From Mesorhizobium_K marinum (lineage in GTDB: Bacteria > Pseudomonadota > Alphaproteobacteria > Rhizobiales > Rhizobiaceae): a stretch of 64,000 bases of DNA. The notes under the pieces are model-generated. The model made no database searches. It had not been told where the DNA came from and worked only from the letters and a program-made list of their open reading frames with translations. Made by a program: the position numbers and the translations under genes. This document shows, one piece after another, positions 17,914 to 26,675 of this stretch. The DNA is taken from NCBI RefSeq assembly GCF_040813715.1, contig NZ_JBFOCH010000017.1. One strand, 5' to 3'. Numbering within the stretch: the stretch's first letter is position 1; each line of letters begins with the position of its first letter.

Positions 17914-19230
17914 ATGATCAGATCGATAACGGCGGCAGCGCTGCTCGCGCTTGCCGCATCTACGAGCGCCTATGCCGAAGGCGGCAAGGTAACCATCGTC
18001 ACGTCGTTCTCGAAGGACGTGACCGACCCGTTCAAGGCTGGCTTCGAGGCCGCGCATCCCGGCGTCACGCTCGACGTCCAGAACAAGAACACCAGCGCCG
18101 GCGTGAAATATCTCGCCGAGACGAAGTCCAACAACCAGGTCGACCTGTTCTGGGCCTCGGCCCCCGACGCGTTCGAGAACCTGAAGAGCCAGGACCTGCT
18201 GGCGAAGTTCAGCCCGTCCGTCACCGGCCTGCCGGACAAGGTCGGCTCCTACAGCGTGAACGACCCGGACGGCTACTATTTCGGCTTCGCCGCATCGGGC
18301 TACGGCATCATGTGGAACGACCGCTATCTCGAGGCCAACGGCATCGCCAAGCCCGCCGAGTGGATCGATCTGGTCAAGCCCGAATATCACGACCACGTGG
18401 CGATCGCGGCGCCGTCGCGCTCCGGCACCACGCACCTGACCATCGAGACCATTCTCCAGGGCGAAGGCTGGGACAAGGGCTGGGGCACGCTCAAGGCGAT
18501 CGGCGGCAACCTCCAGCAGGTTACCGAGCGTTCCTTCGGCGTGCCGGACGCCGTCAATTCGGGCCAGACCGGCATCGGCATCGTCATCGACTTCTTCGCC
18601 TTCTCGGCGCAGGGCAGCGGCTTCCCGGTCGGCTTCGCCTACCCGTCGGTGACGACGGTCGTGCCGGCCAATATCGGCATCGTCGCCAATGCGCCGAACG
18701 CCGACGGGGCAGCGAAGTTCATCAACTTCCTGCTCGGCGAGGACGGCCAGACGATCCTGCTCGAACCGGCGATCCGCAGGCTTCCGGTCAACCCCGCCAT
18801 CTACGCCAAGGCGCCGGAGGGCTTTCCGAACCCGTTCACCGATCCGCGCTTCCAGTCGATGATCACCTTCAGCGCGGAAACCTCATCGAGCCGGTCCGAC
18901 GTCGTCGACGTGCTCTTCGACCAGCTGATCTCGTTCCAGCTCGACAACCTCAAGGGTGCATCGGCGGCGATCCATGCGGCGAGCAAGGCGCTCGAGGGCA
19001 AGGATAACGCCGAGGCCAGCGCGAAGCTCGACGAAGCCCGCGCGCTGATCGCCGCGATGCCGATCACGGCCGAGCAGGCCGCCAGCCCCGAGATCGGCGA
19101 CGCCTTCACGGGCGGCGACCAGAAGACCAGCCGCCAGGCCGAGCTCGAGCAGCAGTGGGCGGCGTTCGCCGACAAGAACTACGCCGACGCCAAGGCCAAG
19201 GCCGAGGAAGCGCTCGCCCTGGTCAACTAG
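17914..19230 (+). CDS. ABC transporter periplasmic binding protein (Pgt/Afu-like)
   Basis: 438 residues. Signal peptide MIRSITAAALLALAASTSAYA. Shares with the sensory protein at 12730 the segments DLFWASAPDAFENL, YSVNDPDGYYFGFAASGYG, APSRSGTTHLTIETILQ and VTERSFGVP. Annotation by homology would often say iron(III) transport, but AfuA-type relatives bind sugar phosphates and PgtC-type relatives respond to phosphoglycerates. The C-terminal 100 residues are helical and Ala/Glu/Lys-rich. Start at 17914 is supported by GGAGG; a GTG 12 nt upstream overlaps this site. Downstream are permease, ATPase and a phosphatase. Confidence 0.8.
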   Translation: MIRSITAAALLALAASTSAYAEGGKVTIVTSFSKDVTDPFKAGFEAAHPGVTLDVQNKNTSAGVKYLAETKSNNQVDLFWASAPDAFENLKSQDLLAKFSPSVTGLPDKVGSYSVNDPDGYYFGFAASGYGIMWNDRYLEANGIAKPAEWIDLVKPEYHDHVAIAAPSRSGTTHLTIETILQGEGWDKGWGTLKAIGGNLQQVTERSFGVPDAVNSGQTGIGIVIDFFAFSAQGSGFPVGFAYPSVTTVVPANIGIVANAPNADGAAKFINFLLGEDGQTILLEPAIRRLPVNPAIYAKAPEGFPNPFTDPRFQSMITFSAETSSSRSDVVDVLFDQLISFQLDNLKGASAAIHAASKALEGKDNAEASAKLDEARALIAAMPITAEQAASPEIGDAFTGGDQKTSRQAELEQQWAAFADKNYADAKAKAEEALALVN

Positions 19231-19239
19231 CGGCAGAGC

Positions 19240-19266
19240 GCGGCCGGCGTCCTCGATGCCGGCCGC
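19240..19266 (+). terminator. Intra-operon stem-loop after the binding-protein gene
   Basis: A perfect 9-bp stem (GCGGCCGGC / GCCGGCCGC) with a 9-nt loop, 10 nt after the binding-protein stop. No T-run. Same position relative to the stop as in four other import operons of this window. Confidence 0.65.
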
Positions 19267-19339
19267 CTCCCCTCGCCCGGCTTCCCGCGCCCCGCGACGC
19301 GGCACGGGCAGATCAACCCAGATTCCGGAACCGCCCGAC

Positions 19340-21061
19340 ATGACAGCCATCACCGTCAGCAGGGCCGCGCAGATCCGCTTTTCGCCAGGTCAATGGCTGA
19401 CCGCGGGTCTCATCGTGGCTTTCCTCGGCCTCTTCCTGATCGTCCCGACGGGCACGGTCATCTACACCGCCTTCGTCGAACGGGGGACCGGCACGCTGAC
19501 GCTCGTCAACTTCGCCGACTTCTTCCGGTCGGAGCTGTTCGTCAGGTCGTTCTGGAATTCCGTCTACGTCTCGGCGATGTCGGTGGTCTGGGGCACCGTC
19601 TTTGCCTTGCCGCTCGCCGTGCTGACCACCCGCTTCGATTTCCGCGGCGCGATGGTGGTGCAGACGCTGGGCTTCATCCCGCTCATCATGCCGCCCTTCG
19701 TCGGCGCGGTCGCCATGCAGCTGCTGTTCGGCCGCAACGGCACGGTGAACCTGCTGCTGAACGACATGTTCGGCTTCAGGATCCCCTTCATGGACGGCCT
19801 GAACGGGGTCATCTTCGTGCAGTCGCTGCACTACTTCCCGTTCATCCTGATCAACCTCTCGGCCAGCCTCCGCAACATCGACCAGTCGATGGAGGAAGCT
19901 GCCCAGAACCTGGGATCGTCGGGCTTCCGGTTGATGCGGCGCATCGTCCTGCCGCTGGCCATGCCGGGCTACCTGGCCGGCGCATCGCTGGTGTTCGTCA
20001 AGGTGTTCGACGACCTGGCCACGCCGCTGCTGCTCAACGTCAAGGACATGCTGGCCCCTCAGGCCTACCTGCGCATCACCTCGATCGGGATCGCGGATCC
20101 GATGGGCTACGTCATCTCGGTCATCCTGATCGTCGTCTCGATCACCGCCATGTGGCTGTCGGCGGTCGCCATGCGCAACAAGGACTATTCGACGGTCCAG
20201 CGCGGCGGCGGCGGCATGGCGCGGCGCAAGCTCACGACGGGCCAGAGCATCGTCGCCTACGGGATCGTCGGGTTGATCCTGCTGCTCGTGCTGTCGCCGC
20301 ATATCGGCCTGTTCCTGCTGTCGATCGCCACCGTCTGGTCTTTCAGCCCGCTGCCGGACGGCTTCACCTTCGCCCATTACGGACGCGTGCTTGAGGACAG
20401 CTCGGTCTACATCAAGAACACGCTGATCTACGCATCGCTGGCGGGGCTGATCGACGTCATCATCGGCAGCGCGATCGCCTATCTGGTCCTGCGCACCAAG
20501 CTGGTCGGCCGGCAATGGCTCGACTGGGCGGCGACGGCGGCGCTCGCGGTTCCGGGCGTCGTGCTGGGCATCGGCTACCTGCGCACCTTCTACGGCGTGA
20601 CCCTGCCCGACGGAACGCCGCTGGCGACGCTGTGGTTCATGGTCGTGCTGGCGCTGGCGATACGTCGCCTGCCCTACGCGCTCAGGTCCTGCTACGCGGC
20701 GCTCCAGCAGATCTCCCCGTCGCTCGAAGAGGCGGCGGAAAACCTCGGCGCCACCAAGGTGCGCACCGTCCGGCGCATCGTCCTGCCGCTGATGATCGGC
20801 GGCATCCTCGCCGGCTTCGTCACCAGCTTCGCGACGGCGGCCGTCGAGCTCTCGGCCACCCTGATGCTGATCCAGAGCAACGCCGACGCACCGATCGCCT
20901 ACGGGCTCTACGTCTTCATGCAGTCGGCGGCAGGTCGCGGCCCGGGCGCCGCGCTCGGCATCATCGCCGTGATCCTCGTCGCGCTCTGCACCTTCGCTTC
21001 ACACTACGTCCTCGAACGCTCGCGTCGGCTCGTCGAACAGAGCCACGGAACACGGCACTAG
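19340..21061 (+). CDS. ABC transporter fused double permease
   Basis: 573 residues, two BPD_transp_1 permease modules in one chain. Each has its own ATPase-contact loop: MEEAAQNLGSSGFRLMRRIVLP in the first half and LEEAAENLGATKVRTVRRIVLP in the second. Twelve or so hydrophobic helices, with a short hydrophilic linker around the RNKDYSTVQRGGGG segment. The fused arrangement is that of FbpB/AfuB/ThiP-type importers. I chose the ATG giving MTAITVSRA. The ATPase gene follows after 9 nt. Confidence 0.9.
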   Translation: MTAITVSRAAQIRFSPGQWLTAGLIVAFLGLFLIVPTGTVIYTAFVERGTGTLTLVNFADFFRSELFVRSFWNSVYVSAMSVVWGTVFALPLAVLTTRFDFRGAMVVQTLGFIPLIMPPFVGAVAMQLLFGRNGTVNLLLNDMFGFRIPFMDGLNGVIFVQSLHYFPFILINLSASLRNIDQSMEEAAQNLGSSGFRLMRRIVLPLAMPGYLAGASLVFVKVFDDLATPLLLNVKDMLAPQAYLRITSIGIADPMGYVISVILIVVSITAMWLSAVAMRNKDYSTVQRGGGGMARRKLTTGQSIVAYGIVGLILLLVLSPHIGLFLLSIATVWSFSPLPDGFTFAHYGRVLEDSSVYIKNTLIYASLAGLIDVIIGSAIAYLVLRTKLVGRQWLDWAATAALAVPGVVLGIGYLRTFYGVTLPDGTPLATLWFMVVLALAIRRLPYALRSCYAALQQISPSLEEAAENLGATKVRTVRRIVLPLMIGGILAGFVTSFATAAVELSATLMLIQSNADAPIAYGLYVFMQSAAGRGPGAALGIIAVILVALCTFASHYVLERSRRLVEQSHGTRH

Positions 21062-21070
21062 GAGTTGGTC

Positions 21071-22168
21071 ATGACCGGCAACAGAAAACACTCGGACGAC
21101 AAGCCGCAGGCGAAGGACATCCGCATCAGGGACACCAACGTCTTCTACAGCAACTTCCACGCCCTGAAGGACATCAACCTCGACATCGAGCCGGGGGAGT
21201 TCTTCGCCTTCCTGGGCCCGTCCGGCTGCGGCAAGACCACGCTGCTGCGCCTCATCGCTGGCTTCGTGGAGGCGCGGACGGGAAGCGTGCAGGTGGCGGG
21301 AAGCGAGATCCTGAGCCTTCCGCCATGGCGACGGGATATCGGCATGGTCTTCCAGTCCTATGCGCTCTGGCCGCACCTGAGCGTCTGGAAGAACGTCGCG
21401 TTCGGGCTCGAGGAGCGGCGGCTGCCGGCCGCCGAGATCAAGCAGCGTGTCGGCGCCGCGCTCGAGATCGTCGGGCTGAATCACCTCGGCAACCGCCGCC
21501 CGTCGCAGCTGTCCGGCGGCCAGCAGCAGCGCGTGGCGCTTGCCCGCACCATCGCCATCGAGCCCAAGGTGCTGCTGCTCGACGAGCCGCTGTCCAACCT
21601 CGACGCCAAGATGCGCGTGCAGGTGAGGCGCGAACTGCGCGACCTGCAGCAGCGCCTCGGCCTCACCACCATCTTCGTTACCCACGACCAGGAGGAAGCC
21701 AACACGATCTGCGACCGCATCGCCGTGTTCCGCGACGGCGAAATCCAGCAGACCGGTGCGCCGATGCAGCTCTACGAACGCCCGAACAACCTGTTCGTCG
21801 CCGGCTTCCTGGGCACCGCCAATATCCTGGAGGGCCGCGTCGAGGGCAGCGGCTCCTCGCGCGCCTTCGAGGTGGCCGGCGGCGGCAGCATCCCGGTGCC
21901 GGCCGACACGCACGTGCCGCCCGGCGCGAAGCTCGTTTTCCGCCCGCAATACGCGACGATCGGCACGGTCGAGCCAGACGCGGTGCCGCTCGCCGGCGCC
22001 ATCGCACACCGCGAGTTCCTGGGCGCCACGGTGCGATACGGCGTCGAGATCGGCAAATCCACCGTGCTCGTCGACGCCCCCTTCCATTCGGGCGACGCGC
22101 TTCTTTCGCCGGGCAGCAAGACCGTGCTCGGCATCAAGCCGGGATCCGCGCTCTGGCTCGCCGCCTGA
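21071..22168 (+). CDS. ABC transporter ATP-binding protein (PotA/FbpC/AfuC type)
   Basis: 365 residues. Walker A GPSGCGKTT, Q-loop FQSYALWPHL, signature LSGGQQQRVALARTIA, Walker B VLLLDEPLSNLDA, H-loop VTHDQEEA. The C-terminal TOBE-like regulatory domain (about 240-365) is typical of PotA/FbpC ATPases. Start ATG has GGAG at the right distance; a TTG 6 nt upstream is less likely. It energises the fused permease just upstream. Confidence 0.9.
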   Translation: MTGNRKHSDDKPQAKDIRIRDTNVFYSNFHALKDINLDIEPGEFFAFLGPSGCGKTTLLRLIAGFVEARTGSVQVAGSEILSLPPWRRDIGMVFQSYALWPHLSVWKNVAFGLEERRLPAAEIKQRVGAALEIVGLNHLGNRRPSQLSGGQQQRVALARTIAIEPKVLLLDEPLSNLDAKMRVQVRRELRDLQQRLGLTTIFVTHDQEEANTICDRIAVFRDGEIQQTGAPMQLYERPNNLFVAGFLGTANILEGRVEGSGSSRAFEVAGGGSIPVPADTHVPPGAKLVFRPQYATIGTVEPDAVPLAGAIAHREFLGATVRYGVEIGKSTVLVDAPFHSGDALLSPGSKTVLGIKPGSALWLAA

Positions 22169-22202
22169 CCCGTCCGACCGATGCAAAGAAGCGCCTGAGT
22201 TC

Positions 22203-22862
22203 ATGACACGACAATTGCCCACGCTCCTCGTCGTCCGGCACGGGGAGACCCAGTGGAACGTCGCCGGGCGGCTGCAGGGTCGCCTCGACACCCCGCTGAC
22301 CGTCAACGGCATGCGCCAGGCGCTGGCGGTTGCCGCCAGGCTTGCGCCGGCGGTGGCGGAACTCGAAGATCCTGTCTTCTGGGTCAGTCCGCTCGGCCGC
22401 GCGCGGCAGACGGCGTCCATCCTCGCCGACATCTGGTCGATGCCGTTCGCAGCCTTCGCCGAAGATCCGAGGCTCGCCGAACGCAGCTACGGCGCGTGGG
22501 AAGGCATGACGCTCGACGAGGTCGAGCAAGACCTGCCGGACCAGCACCGGGGCAACGCCGCCGATCCCTGGTGCTATCGCATGCCCGCGGGAGAAACCCG
22601 CACCGAGCATACAGACCGGCTTGCAGGCTGGCTCGCCGCGCTCGATACCGACCGGCCGCATATTGCGGTCACGCACAGCGGCTGCCTGCGCGCGCTCCGC
22701 GGCCTCTATTCGGGCGCGGCGCGCGACGTCATCCTCGCCTACCGGGAGCCGCAGACGGCGGCGTTCCTCCTGACCGCCGGCAAGGAAGCCCAGCTGGACG
22801 CACCGGTTGCCCTGCTACGGGCGCTCGGCTGCGACGGGGAAGGACGGACGGTCGCCATATAG
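22203..22862 (+). CDS. Histidine phosphatase family protein (phosphoglycerate-mutase-like)
   Basis: 219 residues. Catalytic RHGET motif (VVRHGETQWN, about residues 11-20), a second arginine in LGRARQTA, the acid/base glutamate region AERSYGAWEGM, and the second catalytic histidine in VTHSGCLRALR. Such enzymes remove phosphate from small molecules. Located 34 nt after the ATPase gene on the same strand, it probably belongs to the importer operon and may dephosphorylate the imported compound in the cytoplasm (no signal peptide is seen). Mutase activity is less likely than phosphatase activity. Confidence 0.8.
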   Translation: MTRQLPTLLVVRHGETQWNVAGRLQGRLDTPLTVNGMRQALAVAARLAPAVAELEDPVFWVSPLGRARQTASILADIWSMPFAAFAEDPRLAERSYGAWEGMTLDEVEQDLPDQHRGNAADPWCYRMPAGETRTEHTDRLAGWLAALDTDRPHIAVTHSGCLRALRGLYSGAARDVILAYREPQTAAFLLTAGKEAQLDAPVALLRALGCDGEGRTVAI

Positions 22863-22975
22863 CGCTTCGCCAGTTGCCCGGGCGCGGGCGGAAGGGCCGC
22901 CCCAGTGACGCGACGTACTCTGGAATTTTCGGATTCAACGCGCTATATGACCATCTACATAGTCAGGAGCGTACT

Positions 22976-23344
22976 ATGAACGCGATCAATCTGGCGGAAG
23001 CCAAAGCCCACCTGAGCGAACTGATCGACCGGGTCGAGGCGGGCGATTCGATCGACATCACGCGCCGCGGCAAGCCGGTCGCGCGGCTCACCGCCGNCAC
23101 CATGAATGCGATCAATCTGGCGGAAGCCAAAGCCCACCTGAGCGAACTGATCGACCGGGTCGAGGCGGGCGATTCGATCGACATCACGCGCCGCGGCAAG
23201 CCGGTCGCGCGGCTCACCGCCGTAGCGAGGCCCCGCAAGCCGATCAATGTTGCGCTGCTTCAATCGCTGACGGCCACACTGCGGCCCCTGCCCCAAAGCG
23301 CCGCCGACCTCGTGCGGTCGATGCGGGATGGCGACCGCTACTGA
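22976..23344 (+). CDS. vapB: VapB/Phd-type antitoxin, duplicated by a scaffold joint
   Basis: About 80 residues once corrected: MNAINLAEAKAHLSELIDRV, typical of the Phd/YefM fold, then RRGKPVARL. It neutralises the PIN toxin encoded next and should autorepress. An N at 23097 separates two near-identical copies of the first 40 codons (offset 126, in frame). The copy starting at 23102 continues uninterrupted to the stop. The stop overlaps the toxin start as TGATG. A second joint at 23529 repeats the end of this gene. Confidence 0.8.
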   Translation: MNAINLAEAKAHLSELIDRVEAGDSIDITRRGKPVARLTAXTMNAINLAEAKAHLSELIDRVEAGDSIDITRRGKPVARLTAVARPRKPINVALLQSLTATLRPLPQSAADLVRSMRDGDRY

Positions 23345-23528
23345 TGCTCTATCTGGACACGTCGCTGATCGTCGCGGCGCTTTCCAACGAAGCGATGACG
23401 GCGCGCATTCAGGCGTGGCTCGCGGAGCAGGATCCGGCGCAGCTCCTCATCAGTGACTGGAGCGTCACCGAAATATCCTCCGCCATGGCGATCAAGGTGC
23501 GGACTGGTCAGATCAACGTGACACAGCG
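23344..23528 (+). pseudogene. Partial duplicate of vapC from a contig overlap
   Basis: The first 60 or so codons of the PIN toxin, cut by the N at 23529. The same sequence recurs from 23591 in the complete gene (offset 247). This is an assembly duplicate, not a second toxin. Confidence 0.7.
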
Positions 23529-23590
23529 NCGCCCCAGCCCCAGGGCGCCGCCGACCTCGTGCGGTCGATGCGGGATGGCGACCGCTACTG

Positions 23591-24016
23591 ATGCTCTATC
23601 TGGACACGTCGCTGATCGTCGCGGCGCTTTCCAACGAAGCGATGACGGCGCGCATTCAGGCGTGGCTCGCGGAGCAGGATCCGGCGCAGCTCCTCATCAG
23701 TGACTGGAGCGTCACCGAAATATCCTCCGCCATGGCGATCAAGGTGCGGACTGGTCAGATCAACGTGACACAGCGCGCCGATGCGCTCGCAATGTTCAAC
23801 AAGCTGGTGGCGGAGAGCTTGACCGTGCTGGGCGTGACCGGCGGGCAGTTCCGGGCAGCGGCAAGGTTTGCCGATCAGTACGCGCTCGGGCTTCGCGCCG
23901 GGGATGCGCTGCATCTCGCCATCGCGTCGGACCACGGCGCGACGGTCCATACGCTGGACCGTCGGCTGGCCGAGGCCGCGCCCGCGCTCGGCGTGCCGGC
24001 GCATCTGCTGGATTGA
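23591..24016 (+). CDS. vapC: VapC family PIN-domain ribonuclease toxin
   Basis: 141 residues, single PIN domain. The acidic metal-binding residues are present: D in LYLDTSLI, E in SVTEISSA, D in LRAGDALHLA, and D in HTLDRRLAEA. VapC toxins cleave tRNA or rRNA when freed from VapB. The complete copy lies right of the N at 23529; it is coupled to vapB by a TGATG overlap. A perfect hairpin lies 43 nt downstream. Confidence 0.85.
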   Translation: MLYLDTSLIVAALSNEAMTARIQAWLAEQDPAQLLISDWSVTEISSAMAIKVRTGQINVTQRADALAMFNKLVAESLTVLGVTGGQFRAAARFADQYALGLRAGDALHLAIASDHGATVHTLDRRLAEAAPALGVPAHLLD

Positions 24017-24058
24017 TCATTGCGCACCGAGGCTTGGCTCTCGGGAGACCGGTATGGC

Positions 24059-24096
24059 ATCACCGCACAGTCGCGTGCGCATGACTGTGCGGTGAT
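24059..24096. terminator. Perfect 14-bp inverted repeat between convergent genes
   Basis: Arms ATCACCGCACAGTC and GACTGTGCGGTGAT with a 10-nt loop, between the plus-strand toxin and the minus-strand YjhX gene. No U-run on either side, so intrinsic termination would be atypical. A bidirectional terminator or a protein-binding palindrome are both possible. Confidence 0.5.
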
Positions 24097-24145
24097 AACC
24101 AACCGTCCCCCCTTTTGGCGGACGAACGGAGCGGGGAACGGCGCC

Positions 24146-24403
24146 CTAGCGGTTGTCGAGCTGGGCGCGGACGGAACGGCGGCCCCTGTCGGAAATCCGG
24201 TAGGGGCTCGACGCCCTGGATTCGATCAGCCGCTTGCGCCGGAGCTTGGCGAAGACCTCGGTCGTGCAATCGACCAGGACGTGGCCATCGCGGGTGAAGC
24301 AGAGGACGTCGACGATGCGGCCGTTTTCGCCGCGTTGGTGGCGGATGTAGCCGCCCTGTGCGAGCACGTGCAGGACGCGCTGCTCGCTGCGTGAGATGTT
24401 CAT
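24146..24403 (-). CDS. yjhX: YjhX family protein (putative toxin)
   Basis: 85 residues, MNISRSEQRVLHVLAQGGYI at the start and VRAQLDNR at the end, with DCTTEVFAKLRRKRLIES between. This matches the small conserved E. coli YjhX family (UPF0386), reported as the toxin of the YjhX/YjhQ pair. No acetyltransferase-like YjhQ partner is visible next to it, so it may be an orphan or have a different role. The longer upstream in-frame extension is not conserved in the family, so the ATG at 24403 is preferred. Confidence 0.75.
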   Translation of the reverse strand: MNISRSEQRVLHVLAQGGYIRHQRGENGRIVDVLCFTRDGHVLVDCTTEVFAKLRRKRLIESRASSPYRISDRGRRSVRAQLDNR

Positions 24404-24838
24404 GGAAAAGCCTGTGAAAAGAAACCACCCGCGCACGATCCAGGCCCCCGGCCGGTGCGGCCGTGGCTGAACGGTGCAGCTAGATGTCTCGATCAACCGA
24501 GACGATCAGCGGAAGGTCACAAGCTCCAACATCTACAATCCCTTGTCTGCGCGGATTGGGCAGCGGCGATCTAGCGTCCGAGCACGCGTCCCGTCAACAG
24601 CTCCGACACGATCCGGCGCGCTGCGCGAACTCCAGGGTTGGCGAGGCANACGGTGCAGCTAGATGTCTCGACCAACCGAGACGATCAGCGGAAGGTCACA
24701 AGCTCCAACATCTACAATCCCTTGTCTGCGCGGATTGGGCAGCGGCGATCTAGCGTCCGAGCACGCGTCCCGTCAACAGCTCCGACACGATCCGGCGCGC
24801 TGCGCGAACTCCAGGGTTGGCGAGGCAGACCAGACCGC
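24404..24838. other. Intergenic region with a scaffold joint (N at 24649)
   Basis: No gene is supported. About 178 bases from 24471 repeat from 24650 (offset 179), differing at one base. The sequence contains small frames only, without recognisable protein similarity or ribosome-binding sites. Confidence 0.6.
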
Positions 24839-25848
24839 TCATTCGGCGAGGCCGAACTCCCGCATCTTGCTAGCCAGAAGCTCGATCCCGTCGATGGTGC
24901 GCATGCTGGGATTCATGGCCTCGGCGCGCATCACGAAGTAGCGGCCAGCCTGCACAGAAGGCATCTGGCTGGCGACGGGATCGGTCCTGAGAAACGCCAT
25001 CTTTGCCTGCGGGTCATCGCCTGGATTGAACCGCCGGTCCATCGCGGCAAGCACGATCACGCCGGATTCGACTTCGCGATCGTTTCCCAGCTCGTCCACG
25101 GCCATTCGTCGTCGGATGCGATCGCGTTGCGGGCATTCAGCTTCGAGATGATGTAGGCTGGAGCGCCATTGCTGCCGGCGACCGATGCGTCACCCTTCAT
25201 CTGCGGGCTGGTGAACCAGACCAGCACCGGCACATCGCTGGCCCTCGCCACGCTGGCCACCGCCCTGGCCTCGCGTTCCTTCAACGTGGCGATGAGCGCA
25301 TTCCCGCGATCGCGAACATCGAATATTTGCGAAAGGTCGCTGATCGCCCGGTAGACCTGCTCCATCGTGAAGGGCTGCACGCGGCGGCCGTTGCCGCCCG
25401 ACGCATTGTCCTTTCCGGTGCAGTCCATCGGCGCGATATATGTCTGGATGCCGAGTTCGGCGAACTGATCGCGCGTCCCGACGACGCCATCGGGCCCGAC
25501 ATGCCATTCGAACTCGGACAGGACCAGCGAAGGCCCGGAGGCGACAACGCTCTCGAAGCTCGGCGATTCATCGGCAAGGCGCGGCACCGTCGCGTTCGCC
25601 TCGGCATGTTCTTCCCTGACCGGTCCCAGCCAGACGGCGGTCCCGGTCAGACGCTGCCCGAGATCGAGCGCGTAGACAATCTCGTGCATGGCCTGGCCAA
25701 GCGAGACGACCTTCTGCGGCGGCTTCTCGAAGGTGAGCGTCCGCCCGCAGTTCTCTATCGTCAACGGGTAGCCTGCATTGCCAGCTATCGCGACTGCGGA
25801 GGAGAAAGCGGCCAGGGCCAGCCCGGCCAGAACGGAGCGCATCGTCAT
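24839..25848 (-). pseudogene. Second periplasmic binding protein of the cobalamin-riboswitch operon, frameshifted
   Basis: Paralogue of the binding protein at 28930. Signal peptide near MRSVLAGLALAAFSSAVAIAG, then ENCGRTLTFEKPPQKVVSLGQAMHEIVYAL, and later AIASDDEWPWTSWETIAKSNPA. At that point the frame stops (TGA at 25057-25059). The following frame continues exactly as the paralogue does: VIVLAAMDRRFNPGDDPQAKMAFLRTDPV to the end at 24839. Inserting one base at about 25060 restores a full protein of about 335 residues. It may be a real inactivation or a sequencing/assembly error. The start overlaps the upstream methyltransferase stop by 4 nt, so it is the last gene of the operon. Confidence 0.8.
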
Positions 25849-26675
25849 GGGGATTTCCTTGGATGGGAAGGACCGTCGGGGCCGGCCGGCTTTTCGGCGA
25901 CCAGGATGAAGCGGCGGTAGACGAGGGTCCGCATGCGGTTGCGCAGGCCCTGCCCGTGCCTCTGCGCCCGGGCGATGCCGTCATGCGACCGCTCGCGGAT
26001 CGAGACGAAGCCGGCGTCGGCCAGGAGCGGCGCCAGGCGATCGAATGTCAGGCCCTGGCTGAAGGGCAGCCGCAACATGATCGCGGCGTGCCTATCACCC
26101 ATGGCCGCGTCGTAGTACGGGTCCGGCGCCAGGCGCTCCCACAGAGCCAGCACGCGCGCCGCCCAGACACCCGACGGCCGGGGCTTGGTCCAGTCGCCGT
26201 CATAGACGATCAGCCTGCCGCCCGGCCGCAGGATGCGGAGCCAGTCCGCAAATGCGCAGGCCGGGTCGGTCAGCGTCCATACCAGGTGCCGGCAGACGAT
26301 GGCGTCGTAGGCCTCGTCGGGCTCCATCGTGCGACCGGCATCGGCGTTCAGGAACCGCAGGCGCGGCTTCCCGGCGTGCTTTGCACGCGCCTTCACCAGC
26401 ATCGCCTCCGAAAAGTCGAGCGCGGTGACGTCATGGCCGAGATCGTGCAGGAGGCGCGTCACCTCGCCGGTGCCGCATGCCAGTTCGAGGATCCGCCGCG
26501 GCACGACTCCCAGCGCTTCCCGCACCGGCGCCGCCCAGGCGTCCGCTTCGCGCCCGGGCGCGATATGGTGTCCGAACGCCAGGTCGAAGGTCTCCGACCG
26601 GCGCGACCAGTATTCATGGATCTCGTCGCGCAGGTCGAAGTTGCCAGGCGTCGAAACCGAACCGTCGGCCGTCAT
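25845..26675 (-). CDS. Class I SAM-dependent methyltransferase
   Basis: 276 residues. Motif I ILELACGTGEVTRLL (about 61-75), acidic residue in VTALDFSEAML, and post-motif LRILRPGGRLIVYDGDW. Resembles the UbiE/Methyltransf_11 group acting on small molecules. Both ends overlap neighbouring genes by 4 nt (ATGA), placing it inside the cobalamin-riboswitch operon between a pseudoazurin-like protein and the second binding protein. A role in modifying a corrinoid or metallophore is possible but not shown by the sequence. Confidence 0.8.
   Translation of the reverse strand: MTADGSVSTPGNFDLRDEIHEYWSRRSETFDLAFGHHIAPGREADAWAAPVREALGVVPRRILELACGTGEVTRLLHDLGHDVTALDFSEAMLVKARAKHAGKPRLRFLNADAGRTMEPDEAYDAIVCRHLVWTLTDPACAFADWLRILRPGGRLIVYDGDWTKPRPSGVWAARVLALWERLAPDPYYDAAMGDRHAAIMLRLPFSQGLTFDRLAPLLADAGFVSIRERSHDGIARAQRHGQGLRNRMRTLVYRRFILVAEKPAGPDGPSHPRKSP

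Noticed and set aside
17914..22168. Iron(III) ABC importer
   Set aside because: Fold similarity alone suggests it, but the paralogous Pgt-like sensor, PSRSGTTH loop and operon phosphatase favour a phosphorylated organic ligand.
23344..24016. Tandem vapC toxin genes
   Set aside because: The first is a truncated copy ending at an N, identical to the start of the second. It is explained by contig overlap.
24471..24829. Long direct repeat of a mobile element or decayed tRNA
   Set aside because: The two copies are separated by an N like all other joints, no transposase or cloverleaf could be read, and one base differs.
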